From Dictyobacter formicarum (lineage in GTDB: Bacteria > Chloroflexota > Ktedonobacteria > Ktedonobacterales > Ktedonobacteraceae), in NCBI RefSeq assembly GCF_016587435.1, contig NZ_BNJJ01000006.1, positions 1 to 64,000 on the forward strand: DNA of 64,000 nt, in the 5' to 3' direction. A program made the translations under genes and the position numbers. Shown here one piece after another: positions 36,558-45,975 of this stretch (the stretch's first letter is position 1; every line of letters begins with the position of its first letter). The notes below the pieces were generated by a model, which worked only from the letters and a program-made list of their open reading frames with translations, had not been told where the DNA came from and made no database searches.

Positions 36558-36660
36558 ACGAGGTTCCCTGTCAGCTCTCCTGTCAGGAGCCCATCAAGAA
36601 AACAAGAGGAAATGCGTAAAGCCAGCTGTAGAGCCAGTTGGGACGGGCAAAAAGCACGAA

Positions 36661-36687
36661 CAGGGTTCGAATCTCTCCACCGGCACC
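36661..36687 (+). other. tRNA/tmRNA-like 3' end, likely attachment site
   Basis: CAGGGTTCGAATCTCTCC plus CACCGGCACC has the T-arm loop (GTTCGAAT) and acceptor-like end of a tRNA or tmRNA. No 5' half is present upstream. It sits just after the integrase and just before a terminator, as att sites in tRNA genes do. It is probably the duplicated 3' end left by integration; the T-stem has one mismatch. Confidence 0.6.
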
Positions 36688-36703
36688 CCCTTTTTATAGG
36701 ATG

Positions 36704-36743
36704 ACCCCTCAGGCCGTATGTACAGCCGCCTGAGGGGTTTTTA
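36704..36743 (+). terminator. Intrinsic terminator
   Basis: Stem CCCCTCAGGC (36705-36714) with GCCTGAGGGG (36728-36737), followed by TTTTTA. It would terminate the tRNA-like locus or the integrase transcript. Just after it, TGTAGCAAC-type words repeat (36765-36815), with an inverted copy, possible integrase arm sites. Confidence 0.8.
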
Positions 36744-36916
36744 TATTTCGGCTAAATCGCCAAAATGTAGCAACCCTGTAGCAACTCATTGGAAATTGCT
36801 ACATTACAGAGTGATATGCCGAAAAAAGAAGGAAAATTTTAGCAACTGCCGTAAGATTTGCCATAAAACAAGGTCCCAGGTGAATCGCTCGTCAACCCTG
36901 CTCGTCGCCAGGGGTT

Positions 36917-37825
36917 TTAGATGAGGGGAAAGTTGCGCAATACCTGCTGGAGTCGGATGACCTGGCGCGGGATAAATTCTGCAATCGTCAATCCAACAAC
37001 ATCAGCAACGGCACTCACGTCTGCGACGAGTCGTCGCACTTCGTTGCTCGCCAGGCCGTCAGGCTCTCCCCCAAGACCAAAGACGATCTCGTTGCTATCT
37101 ACGACATCGACATCGAAATGGATGGCAACACGCGAGCACCCTGATGCCTTGAGCCAATCGAGAAGCGGCTGACTGGAATGGTGAAGATCGTCAGGACGAA
37201 ACGATTTAATCCCCCAACGAGCTATGTTGGGAAAATCATCTTCGGCCCATGAATGCAGGCCGACAAGAGCCACTCGACCTGGATCAAAGGTGGCAGGCAG
37301 AAGGCGAAGCACATCCGGATCTCCATGACCAGTAAGAACTGCAACTGCCATAGCATGGTATCCGGGGTAGTGACTGGTGGGAGTACCGACGTCAGGATGC
37401 GAATCGATCCAGAGCACCGCAAGATCGTCGCCATAGCGTTTGGCCAGCCAGGAGAAGGGCGCCACGCTCACCGAACACTCGCCGCCAAGTGTGAGGATAC
37501 GCTGAGGGCTGTAGCGGTCTATCACCTCCAATGCTGTGGCCAGTTGCGCGACCACTGCCTCCTTCGCTTCGATCCCATCCTGCTTACCTAGACCACGATC
37601 GTCAGAAGAGACCGGAACGAAAGCGGTCGGTCCATTGTGCGCTGGCAGCACCGCATTGAGAACGGCAGACCCTACTGCATAGCCTCTACGAGCGTCCTCA
37701 AAGGGAACCTCCGAGAAAAACTTGTGAACGGATTCTACGCCTGCACCTTGCCACTGCGGCCAGACTAGACGCAGCGTCGGCGCATTCTTATTGTCGGTGG
37801 TTGAGGGGTTTGTTGTGTTCCTCAT
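36917..37825 (-). CDS. Arginase/agmatinase-family ureohydrolase
   Basis: A 302-residue enzyme from the ATG at 37825 with GGAGGAAAT upstream. Metal-site motifs of the family: ILTLGGECSVSVAPF (Cys in place of the usual His of GGDH), VLWIDSHPDVGTPTSHYPGY (DxHxD) and AIHFDVDVVDSNE (DxDxxD). The fold and length suit arginase, agmatinase or a related guanidine hydrolase; the GGEC variant occurs in a distinct subgroup whose substrate I cannot name. It sits alone between the integration site and a second integrase, so it may be cargo. Confidence 0.8.
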   Translation of the reverse strand: MRNTTNPSTTDNKNAPTLRLVWPQWQGAGVESVHKFFSEVPFEDARRGYAVGSAVLNAVLPAHNGPTAFVPVSSDDRGLGKQDGIEAKEAVVAQLATALEVIDRYSPQRILTLGGECSVSVAPFSWLAKRYGDDLAVLWIDSHPDVGTPTSHYPGYHAMAVAVLTGHGDPDVLRLLPATFDPGRVALVGLHSWAEDDFPNIARWGIKSFRPDDLHHSSQPLLDWLKASGCSRVAIHFDVDVVDSNEIVFGLGGEPDGLASNEVRRLVADVSAVADVVGLTIAEFIPRQVIRLQQVLRNFPLI

Positions 37826-37943
37826 TCTGATTTCCTCCGTATATCTCATGCACGTTGAACAATGCATATCGCTCGAATATATCAGTTTACCTCGCACATA
37901 ACAAGCATTCTCGCATGACTTTTTGATCAGCCGCAACGGCTAT

Positions 37944-39125
37944 TTATTTTCCCGAGGAAGCCTCGTCCTCTCCTTTCTTCTCATCAATCAATGCATCCAG
38001 TCTACTCATAGCATCCTTTTGCATATTAGGAAGCACATGAGAATAAATATCCATCGTGATACTAATGTTGCTATGGCCTAAAACTTCCTGCACCACCTTT
38101 GGATGGATACCAGCGCTCAAAAGCAGAGTAGCAGAACTATGGCGAAGATCGTGGAAACGCACATCTGGTAAACCAGCCTCTTTCAAAAGCGCCTTAAATG
38201 GATCCAGAATATCGCGTGTTGGGTTGACATGCGTACCGATCGAGGTACAAAACACATAGCCGTTTTCTTGCCAGGCGGAGCCGACTTTCAGCTTTGCCTC
38301 CAGCTGGCGTATACGATGTTGCTTCAAAGCCTCAATAGCAAAGGGCGCGATCACAATACTACGCCGGCTCTTTTTTGTTTTTGTGTCAGCCTCCACGTAT
38401 CCTTGCCCTTCCATCTTGCTAGGTACACGTGAAAGCGTACGCTTTACCTGGAGCGTCCCAGCAACAAGATCAATATCCTGCCACTTGAGACCCATCAACT
38501 CACCTCGCCTCAACCCTGTTGCTACAGCGAGACACAAAAGCCCTTCTATATCACGTCCCCTGGCCACGCTTAACAACTTCTGTATCTCTTCAAGAGAAAG
38601 CACCTTTACTTCAAATCGTTCTCTACGAGGGGGCGAGACTAATTTGCATACATTCCTCGCGACCAGGTTCCACTTTACAGCGCTCTGCAAAGCTTTATGT
38701 AGAACGTTATGAATAGTTGTCACAGTAGTAGGAGAAAGCCCGCTATTCAACTTCAGTTCATAAAAGGCCTGTAGCTGAAGAAACTCCGCCAAGGCCTGCT
38801 GTGAGGTAGGGATTAGCACACCTTGCTGCTGCTCATGACGAAACTGTACAAGCTTCTCGGTAACCTCTTTTTTTGTCTTGCCATAGAAGACTTTTTGGCC
38901 ACCCTTATCCAGGGAGATGCTACCAACCCACTTGGACTTGACCGCTTCGATCCTGCCCCCGTTTGATAGAGTCCCCAAAGCTGAGATATACTCTATCACA
39001 TGAGGAATGAAATCATCATCAAATTCCATGGCGCTCAGGTCTGGCACAACGTCTGGATGTGATCGACGCCAATCGACCCACTTTTTCAAATGAAAAAAAA
39101 GATACACATGCTCTTTGTTAGCCAC
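37944..39125 (-). CDS. Tyrosine integrase paralogue with core-domain deletion
   Basis: A 393-residue relative of the integrase at 35418. The catalytic part is complete: Arg in VATGLRRGELMGLKW, FHDLRHSSATLLLS, EVLGHSNISITMDIYSHV. But the core-binding domain is cut: LAEFLQ runs directly into LQAFYELKLNSGLSPTTVTT, losing about 45 residues present in the other copy. The first 57 residues (MANKEHVYLFFHLKKWVDWR...) replace the usual GEGSI arm domain. It is probably impaired or dead, or has been rewired. It faces the first integrase, with the arginase gene between them. Confidence 0.8.
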   Translation of the reverse strand: MANKEHVYLFFHLKKWVDWRRSHPDVVPDLSAMEFDDDFIPHVIEYISALGTLSNGGRIEAVKSKWVGSISLDKGGQKVFYGKTKKEVTEKLVQFRHEQQQGVLIPTSQQALAEFLQLQAFYELKLNSGLSPTTVTTIHNVLHKALQSAVKWNLVARNVCKLVSPPRRERFEVKVLSLEEIQKLLSVARGRDIEGLLCLAVATGLRRGELMGLKWQDIDLVAGTLQVKRTLSRVPSKMEGQGYVEADTKTKKSRRSIVIAPFAIEALKQHRIRQLEAKLKVGSAWQENGYVFCTSIGTHVNPTRDILDPFKALLKEAGLPDVRFHDLRHSSATLLLSAGIHPKVVQEVLGHSNISITMDIYSHVLPNMQKDAMSRLDALIDEKKGEDEASSGK

Positions 39126-39215
39126 AGTTTCTCCTCCTTGTACTGTTCAGCCTGCGAATAAAGCTCCAATAGGCGGAAGATCCACAAAAATGGAAATACA
39201 TTATTGACGGGAAAC

Positions 39216-40283
39216 TCACTCATGAGTATAACCTGGGTGCTGGACCAGTGCGCCTTCTGTAGCCAGCCAGAGCGTCCGGCCATCGTGATCGAACGCCAGC
39301 GCCTGAACAGGTTCGTCGAGTTCTGACGGTAGGCGCTGTATCAACACGCCGTCCTCAACGCGATAGAGGAAGAGTTTGTTTCCTTGCATAGGGACCACCA
39401 GGCTACGGCCATCAGGAGTGAAGACGCCAGGTCCCCAATGTTCCTCTTCGCTGCGGGCACACTATCGTCGTCTGCCAGATACCACCTCGTAAGCCACCAG
39501 TTCCATGCCGCATTCACTATAGGAGGATCTGAGAGCGAACACTACGATACGACTATCCGGGCTAAATACTGTGAGACACTCTGTATCCGCGAGATCTCGC
39601 TTTGCCCAGGCAATGTGCGTCCGGTCCAGGTCCTCATGCACCAGGGTTAACGCTATGTTTCCGCTCACCACATCCTGCGGAACGAACGTATGGGAGATCT
39701 ACTCCTCGCGGGCCGGTCGTGCCACAAATCGTTCCGCCGGATCGAGTCGCCAGAGCTTCAGACATCCACCGCCATCAGCAAACGATAATCCGGCCACAAA
39801 GGTAGACGTGGGATCAAACGCGAGACCGCTAGTTGCATAGCCACCAGCAAAGTGGCGGCTGATCACCTCGCCCGAGTGCCAGTCGAGGAGAAAAATATGT
39901 TCATCATTGTCCAGAACAAGCCAGCGACTATCGAGGGAGCAATCCATGCTCCTAATCGGGCATCCTGTGTTCGGAACGGTAGCAGTTCGGGGGGGCGAGA
40001 GATTGTCCCAACGGCGCCATTCGATCACACACGGACTGTGAGGGTGAGAATCTAACGGCCAGGGCTGCTGTAATGCAAAGAATTCACCATCTGGAGTGCG
40101 GGTAATCCCACCAAACGTGTGCATCCGGCCACCTGGATCATACAGGTGTTCAAAGAAGATTGCCGGGGCCGTAGAAACCTGAGTCAGCATGGTTGCTGGA
40201 TTGGTGGTGAGCGACCAGCGGATGAGCGTCGTTCCGCTGGCCGTGATGGCCTCGCGTCGCGTGGGATGAAGATACAAAAGCAT
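39216..40283 (-). pseudogene. WD40-like propeller gene with two in-frame TAG codons
   Basis: One frame runs from the ATG at 40283 to a TGA at 39216, with TAG at 39699-39701 (after ARPAREE) and at 39462-39464 (after SGRRR). Translation on both sides keeps the repeat pattern: FGGITRTPDGEFFALQ, SMDCSLDSRWLVLDNDEHIF, GLAFDPTSTFVAGLSF, TVFSPDSRIVVFALR, VFTPDGRSLVVPMQGNKLFL, ALAFDHDGRTLWLATEGALV. These are WD40-type blades. No frameshift is needed. Either pseudogene with two nonsense mutations or amber readthrough; the former is more likely. Confidence 0.7.
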
Positions 40284-40596
40284 AGGATGTTCTCTTTCTA
40301 TCGAAGATCACATAACCTCAAGAATACTGACCATGTTCACGCCAAAGCAACATCACATTAAACAAATAGTTCTCGGTCCATTTGCACGATGAGCATTCGT
40401 CTGCTCGTCAATGCTTGAGATACAATAGATGATATGTGTGTTGTACATAATAAGGTGTCATTAATTTTTGTCACGTTTCTTTTACCTGATCAAGGATACC
40501 TATGCTTCACTTTTATGAACGCTACCAACAGGGTCATCATCAAGAGGTCTATGACGCCTTGCTCGCCATGCACGATCGTATTCGCGAGCCATCTCT

Positions 40597-40929
40597 CTAT
40601 GAAGATGCGTCGGCTGTCATGCGCTCAATGATGCAACGGGTACGCGTCAATAATGGTCGCCATCTCCCTGGTGGATCCCACTCGCCTTCGCCATATATGA
40701 TGTTGCCTGCGACACGCGTGATGACTACTCCATCGATCCCCAGGCGTTCTGCGATCCATTGCAATTGGGCCTGCGCATCAAAGCACAGCAGATCCGAGAC
40801 CGATGCGACAAGAAGCGTCTCTTCAAGCGGATAGAAATGCCCAAAGTAGCCGCTCAAGAGATGAGAATGGTGCAGTTGCGTCTCAAGAGAAACAAACAGA
40901 ACTATAATCTGTCCAGCTAATGAATTCAC
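40597..40929 (-). pseudogene. Truncated gene fragment of unknown family
   Basis: The 110-residue frame has a conserved-looking stretch (FYPLEETLLVASVSDLLCFD, WIAERLGIDGVVITRV, IYGEGEWDPPG) that ends abruptly in non-conserved sequence (LLTRTRCIIERM). I know the pattern DGVxIxxVxxxxIxGxGEWDPPGGW from beta-propeller-like hypothetical proteins. It looks truncated at the 3' end. Confidence 0.45.
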
Positions 40930-40999
40930 AGAGGAACTTCGAAGAGCAGAGATATCTCTTTGAAGTTCCTCAACGCTATGTCGTTACTCAGAGACCCAC

Positions 41000-41506
41000 C
41001 TATGCAAAGGGCTGGTCCCAGCGTTCGCGATGAGCGACCTCATGCAATGGCTTCCGCTTCTTCCGGCCTTTGCCGATAGCCTGGGCTGGGTAACCAAACG
41101 GAAGAACTGCAAGGATTTCGATCTCGTCAGGAATACCTAAGAGGGGATTAATTTGTTTGAGATTATCGAAACCTACCCAGTTTGAGCCAATGCCTTGTGC
41201 CCATGCTGTCAGTATCATGGATTGAATGGCCCGACTCGCATCGGAAATTGCAAATGGGCTGTACTCCATGCCAACAACAATCGCCAGGGGGGCCTGCGCA
41301 ATATAGGGCCCTGTCCTGGCAAGTGGAGCAAGTTGACTCAGGGTCTCCTTGTTCTCTACGACGATGAAATGCCAGGGTTGCCCGTTCATACTACTCGCGG
41401 TCAAGTGCCCCGCTTCGACGATTTGATGAACAATTGGTTCAGGGACCGGCTTATCTTGAAATTGACGGACCGCCAGAGCAGTGCGAACTGCATCAAATAC
41501 TTCCAT
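41000..41506 (-). CDS. Nitroreductase-family protein
   Basis: A 168-residue FMN-dependent nitroreductase. The start at 41506 (MEVFDAVRTALAVRQFQD) has the family N-terminus with the Arg-x-x-Arg-like FMN phosphate contact. Other signals: EAGHLTASSMNGQPWHFIVV, AIQSMILTAWAQGIGSNWVG and LAVLPFGYPAQ. The length is typical of the short subgroup. It reduces nitro- or quinone-type compounds with NAD(P)H; actual substrate unknown. Single gene, minus strand. Confidence 0.88.
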   Translation of the reverse strand: MEVFDAVRTALAVRQFQDKPVPEPIVHQIVEAGHLTASSMNGQPWHFIVVENKETLSQLAPLARTGPYIAQAPLAIVVGMEYSPFAISDASRAIQSMILTAWAQGIGSNWVGFDNLKQINPLLGIPDEIEILAVLPFGYPAQAIGKGRKKRKPLHEVAHRERWDQPFA

Positions 41507-41816
41507 GATATGTCTCTTTCTTCGTCTCAATATTGCATCGCTGCTACTCTGGAAAAGTAGTTATGGAGCTCTCCAGTTTATTATGTCTGTACATCGCAGG
41601 ATGCTGTAAACGCTCTTGCATACATCAAGCAATATGCTTGCAGCAACGTTTGGGATTACGTAATGATGCTGACCCCATATAACTTTAGCATATCACCTTT
41701 TTAATCAGCTATGTTGTATGAAAACTATATAGTGCGCCAGAATAACAGAAAAGCAGGCAAATCACAATTACAAAATTTGCCCCCGTTATATGGTATTTGT
41801 ATATGGTGTTTGGACA

Positions 41817-42971
41817 TCATGGCAGCAGTTTCCATGCTGTTCCACTCCAGATCCATGTCTGGGGCACAGGAGTGGTGCCCATCTTGCTATCACCCTGTGC
41901 GGCATAGACTATCACACTCTGTGCAGCATCATTATAGACGGAGGCCCCCTGGAAGGGAGCAGTGGGGGCACCATGGGCGGTGACGCAGACCCATCTCGTT
42001 CCATTCCAGGCCCAGGTAGCATCTGAGCTTATAGCACCGAACAAAAGCATTTGTCGAGTGACGCTATCGTATACCAGGTGTACGTTCTGGTCTTGAAAGG
42101 GAACGCCTGCGCCATTGTGCTGCTGCCAGTTTGTGCCATCCCATGTCCAGGTCTCAGAAGCAACAGAAGAAACACCTGATCCATCACCAGTGCCCCCATA
42201 CAGTATGATCTGCTGGCGCACCGCGTCATATGTCATCGCAGCTCCTGCGCGGGGAGCGGGGGACGTCGCTGGATATTGCTGCCTCCAGTTCATGCCATCC
42301 CACGTCCAGGTGGTATTTACCATCGTAACCGTTCTTCCAGATGGTACGCCACCGCCGAAGAGAACGATCTCGTGTTGTGCCTCGTCATAGGCCATGCTAG
42401 CGCCAACCACTGCTGGCATCGTTGCCGGATACAGTTGTTGCCAGGTCGTGCCATCCCACGACCACATTTCGTTGGCAACCTTCCCTGCACTCTGGACCTG
42501 GTATAAGAAGAGGATGACGCGTTGGCTAGCGGCATCATAGACCATCGTTCCCTGAAGCGCCGGAGGCGAGGATGCGGGATGAAGTTGCTTCCAGCCATGA
42601 CCATTCCAGGCCCATGTCTCGTTTGTCTGTTGTACATCTGCGGCTTCGATGGTGCCACCAAACAGAAGGACCAGGTGATGGAGAGGATCATAGGCCATAG
42701 TGCTATCTCTGCGTGGAGGGGTCACTTGAGGAAGAGGCGTTGCATTGGTGATGGTGGATGTAGGTATATGGGTATTCTGGACAGGTGTGGAGTGAGGGGA
42801 AGAGGCATTCCGAGGGGATGGCTTCCCGGCATACAGCTGGAAGGCGGCCCAGCTAAGTACAACGATCAACACGATGAGGAGGGCAAGGCTCGTTATGAAC
42901 AGGGTCCGACCTCTCCCCTGGTTCTCCTCTTCCCATCCTTTTAGCTTGACCCGCTGGGACTCACGAGCCAT
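41817..42971 (-). CDS. Membrane-anchored kelch-repeat protein
   Basis: A 384-residue protein. An N-terminal cytoplasmic stretch of 25 basic residues is followed by one membrane helix (LFITSLALLIVLIVVLSWAA), then a Ser/Thr/Pro linker, then six kelch blades. Each blade has the pattern SMAYDEAQHEIVLFGGG and ETWTWDGTNWQQ. The propeller is therefore outside the membrane. Its ATG overlaps the stop of the PQQ-propeller gene by one base (TAATG), so the two are translated together. Probably an extracytoplasmic binding protein; no enzyme motif seen. Confidence 0.85.
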   Translation of the reverse strand: MARESQRVKLKGWEEENQGRGRTLFITSLALLIVLIVVLSWAAFQLYAGKPSPRNASSPHSTPVQNTHIPTSTITNATPLPQVTPPRRDSTMAYDPLHHLVLLFGGTIEAADVQQTNETWAWNGHGWKQLHPASSPPALQGTMVYDAASQRVILFLYQVQSAGKVANEMWSWDGTTWQQLYPATMPAVVGASMAYDEAQHEIVLFGGGVPSGRTVTMVNTTWTWDGMNWRQQYPATSPAPRAGAAMTYDAVRQQIILYGGTGDGSGVSSVASETWTWDGTNWQQHNGAGVPFQDQNVHLVYDSVTRQMLLFGAISSDATWAWNGTRWVCVTAHGAPTAPFQGASVYNDAAQSVIVYAAQGDSKMGTTPVPQTWIWSGTAWKLLP

Positions 42972-44251
42972 TACGCGACCACCAAGGGCTCTAACTGGTA
43001 GGGATAGTCGCTCTGCCAGTATTCGGTTCCGTTGCTGGCGTTGAGGGCATAAAAAATACTCCGCCCATGCCCATCAATGCTGGCTAGATAGACCACTCCG
43101 CTTACCACGACAGGTGGAACGAAAGAGACACTCGGACTACTGCCCAGGCTCTTATGCCAGAGTACGCTACCATTCATACTGTTGAGCGCATAAGCGCCAT
43201 CGGCATTGATGTAGAGAACATTCCCTGTACTGGCAATCATGGTGGTTCCTCGACCAGCCAATTGATGGACCCAGAGTAAGCCCCCTGTCTGCTTATTCAG
43301 AGCGTAAAGATCCTGGGCACCGATATAAATGGTCTCATTCTGTACGACCGCGCCTTGATAGAAGTTCAGGTGATAGTTCCAGAGTACCTTGCCTGAGTCG
43401 GCATCCAAGGCATAAAAACTACCAGCATCTGGATTGTCGACCGAACCGAGCGTGCCGACGTAGAGCCGTTGGTCAGAGACAACGAGTGGGCCGCCGATAG
43501 GTTCATGCCTATCAGGTGCAGAACGCCAGAGGATTTTGCCATTCCTGGCATCAATGGCATAGACGTAATTCTGAGCATTGGCATAGATGGTATTGCCTAC
43601 CAGAGCCTGAAGTGAGAGTACCCCATCCGTATCCGGGTTGATGGCAACGCGCCAGAGCGCTTTCCCATCCTGTGCGCGCAACGCATAGGTGCCGCTGTAT
43701 ACAATATTGTCCCTCACGAGGGGAACGGCATGATCTGCAAAGGGGATGTCAACAACTCCACAATCGCTTTGCGCGCTCCAGAGCAGTGAACCACTTTTCC
43801 TATTGAAAGCTACGGTATAGGTTCCATTATGACTAATACAAATATAGACAGCATTGTTTGTCACTTTCGGTGTGCCGAATATGGGAGATGGAAATAGCGG
43901 ACAATGCTCATCTAGTGGGCAATCATATTTTCTGGTTGACTTCACTTGTCGACACCAGCGCACTGCGCCATTACTGGCATTCACCGCGTAGAGATGAGTG
44001 GAGGCCGAGACATAGAGAGTTTGTTGTACTCCGCCTGGCGCGTTTCTAGTCACAACGGGTGCTGGTGGCTGGTCCTGACAGCTACTGATTGCCACATCGT
44101 TTCCTGGAAGCGTAGAAAGAAGAGAAGACCCTGTGGGAGTGGATGTGGTCGAGATCCCTGCATTTACATAAGAGCTACAACCAATAAGCAAACTGCATAG
44201 CGTGAAAAGAGTAGAGATCAAGCAAAGCTTCTGCCAACGATACTGTAACAT
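42971..44251 (-). CDS. PQQ-type beta-propeller lipoprotein
   Basis: A 426-residue protein with a lipoprotein signal (LISTLFTLCSLLIGCSS, Cys25 lipobox). The mature part has about seven PQQ-like blades, each with a YAVNASNGAVRWCRQ, YALRAQDGKALWRV or YALDADSGKVLWNY motif. Such BamB/PQQ-like propellers often lack bound PQQ. There are no dehydrogenase-specific motifs, so a structural or binding role is more likely. Coupled to the kelch gene by a TAATG overlap. An ArsR- or sigma-type regulator is not adjacent. Confidence 0.85.
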   Translation of the reverse strand: MLQYRWQKLCLISTLFTLCSLLIGCSSYVNAGISTTSTPTGSSLLSTLPGNDVAISSCQDQPPAPVVTRNAPGGVQQTLYVSASTHLYAVNASNGAVRWCRQVKSTRKYDCPLDEHCPLFPSPIFGTPKVTNNAVYICISHNGTYTVAFNRKSGSLLWSAQSDCGVVDIPFADHAVPLVRDNIVYSGTYALRAQDGKALWRVAINPDTDGVLSLQALVGNTIYANAQNYVYAIDARNGKILWRSAPDRHEPIGGPLVVSDQRLYVGTLGSVDNPDAGSFYALDADSGKVLWNYHLNFYQGAVVQNETIYIGAQDLYALNKQTGGLLWVHQLAGRGTTMIASTGNVLYINADGAYALNSMNGSVLWHKSLGSSPSVSFVPPVVVSGVVYLASIDGHGRSIFYALNASNGTEYWQSDYPYQLEPLVVA

Positions 44252-44500
44252 GGAAAAACCCCTTTATCCGCAAAAAATATGTCTTTATTAAAAGGAGACG
44301 TTTTTATATGTATAAATGTTGCTTTCCGCCGGAAGTACTGGACATAGACGACGTGGCCAGAATATGGTGCAGACTGGATAAGAAATGGTTCAAATCGGTC
44401 AAAAGGAGGCAGCGTGCAAATTTTATGTTAATAAAGTATGACAAGCTTTAAACACTTGCTTTCTCGCGGGCAATCCTGCAAATGGGAAAAAATGCTGGCT

Positions 44501-45180
44501 CTAACGGGAACCCCCAAGCTGTTGGGCCAGGTCGAGATGCAAACGCCACAGCTCGTCCATGGGAACAGGGCGCCGGGAACGTTCAGCAATAGAGCCCCCC
44601 TCGCAAAAAGAAAAGGAGAGATAGACATCCCCTGGTCAGCAGTGAGAGATGCAAGGTCGTTTTCCCAGCCTGGCCAGCGCATGTTGCCGTAGAATATCTC
44701 CAAATCTCCAGACAAGGCCCAGGCCAGCAGCTCAGAGTACGATTTGTTCGTTGTTTCCCATTTGAGAGTATCAGGTGCAAAGTAGAAGGCCGTTCCTGGC
44801 TTTCCCGGAAAAGCGCCACCGTTAAGAGCAAAGAATCCGCCAACAGCGTCATGAGCAATGACCAGGCCGCCATCGAGAGTGTAACTCTCAGCGGGACTTC
44901 CGTGCGTATTCCAGGATTGCAAATTTCCATGCATTCGCTCATGTCCTGATCCAAGGAAGCGTAACCACCCATGGTCAATGAGGATACCACCAGTTTCAAG
45001 CGCAATGGCTCCCATGGGCGAACGTGTCGTCACCTGGAGATGAAGCAGAACTTCTTCCCCTCGAGTTCGCTGGCTACCGAGTACTTCTACCTGGTTGCGA
45101 GCGGTAGCGATCAGTTCCTGAACCAGTGGCCAACCAGGATCCTCTGTATTGATAAGTTCTTTTAATGACCGTCTCTGCAT
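44501..45180 (-). pseudogene. DUF2625-family gene with one-base frameshift
   Basis: From the ATG at 45180 the protein follows DUF2625 closely: SLKELINTEDPGWPLVQELI, VTTRSPMGAIALETGGILID, HGWLRFLGSG, GGFFALNGGAFPGKPGTAFY, FAPDTLKWE, and LAWALSGDLEIFYGNMRWPG. At the six-C run 44595-44600 it leaves the family sequence. One extra base there restores the expected end GGSIAERSRRPVPMDELWRL, then HLDLAQQLGGSR and a stop at 44501. Without it, translation runs on to 44428 with an aberrant tail. Function of the family is unknown. Assembly error or a true frameshift. Confidence 0.8.
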
Positions 45181-45403
45181 CTGCGTCTATCTCCCGATCA
45201 ATGATATGTACATGAGTTTATCACAAGAGTATATGTCTTGTGAACGTCGTTGACAGAACGAGTAGCGTAAAGCTCAGATAAGAAGTTACAATGGAATAAG
45301 CTTGCATTTCATAATTACGGCAGAATAACCAAACAAACCTGATCTGATGATTCAAAAAGAAAGGTGAGGGCCACGCAAATCCCATGAACGAAGCGCACTA
45401 TAT

Positions 45404-45748
45404 TCAATCCTCGAGCCATTCTGTGATGAACTGTGGGCTTGCATGGATATCTATCTGCCGGAGCAGCCCCTTACCAGAATTAATAAATTTATGCGGTTCG
45501 CCTGCTGGCACAATCACAATGCTCCCTGCATTCACCTCAAGTGTGTTTGAACCAACCGTAAAGGTGACCTGGCCTTCCTGTACAATGAAGACCTCTTCAT
45601 AGGGATGTTTATGAAGCCGTGGACCATGTCCTGGTGGCAATTCGACCCAGATAAAAGACACATGAGTATCTCCATGCTGATAGCCCTGGAACTCATTGGG
45701 ATCTCCATAATGGGAAAGTTCGTCCTTGTGAAGAAGGGTGTAGTTCAT
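45404..45748 (-). CDS. Small cupin protein
   Basis: A 114-residue cupin related to the one at 32447-32779. Motif 1: RLHKHPYEEVFIVQEGQVTF; motif 2: IVPAGEPHKFINSGKG. Metal ligands are His-x-His, Glu and the last His. Probably a metal-dependent small-molecule enzyme or sensor. It lies alone between the DUF2625 and acyltransferase genes; the gaps 45181-45403 and 45749-45975 hold no gene. Confidence 0.85.
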   Translation of the reverse strand: MNYTLLHKDELSHYGDPNEFQGYQHGDTHVSFIWVELPPGHGPRLHKHPYEEVFIVQEGQVTFTVGSNTLEVNAGSIVIVPAGEPHKFINSGKGLLRQIDIHASPQFITEWLED

Positions 45749-45975
45749 CTCTATTTCCTTTACTTATTTGCTGATAAGCTTCTATTTCTTGAAAGGCATG
45801 GTCCTGTCTCATACAAAGACCATCATTCTTACCAAATACTCTTTAGAAGAGAAAGTATAAAGACAAGGTAACAGCAATACACTTGCCCTTGGGACAGTCC
45901 ACTCTCTGTGCCAAGGGACAGGTTTGGAGATCACCATTTCACACAACAAGAGAGCTTGTTATGGCAGTGCGCCGT

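Noticed and set aside
36595..36687. Complete tRNA gene
   Set aside because: Only the T-arm and acceptor-like 3' end can be formed; no D-arm or anticodon arm fits upstream.
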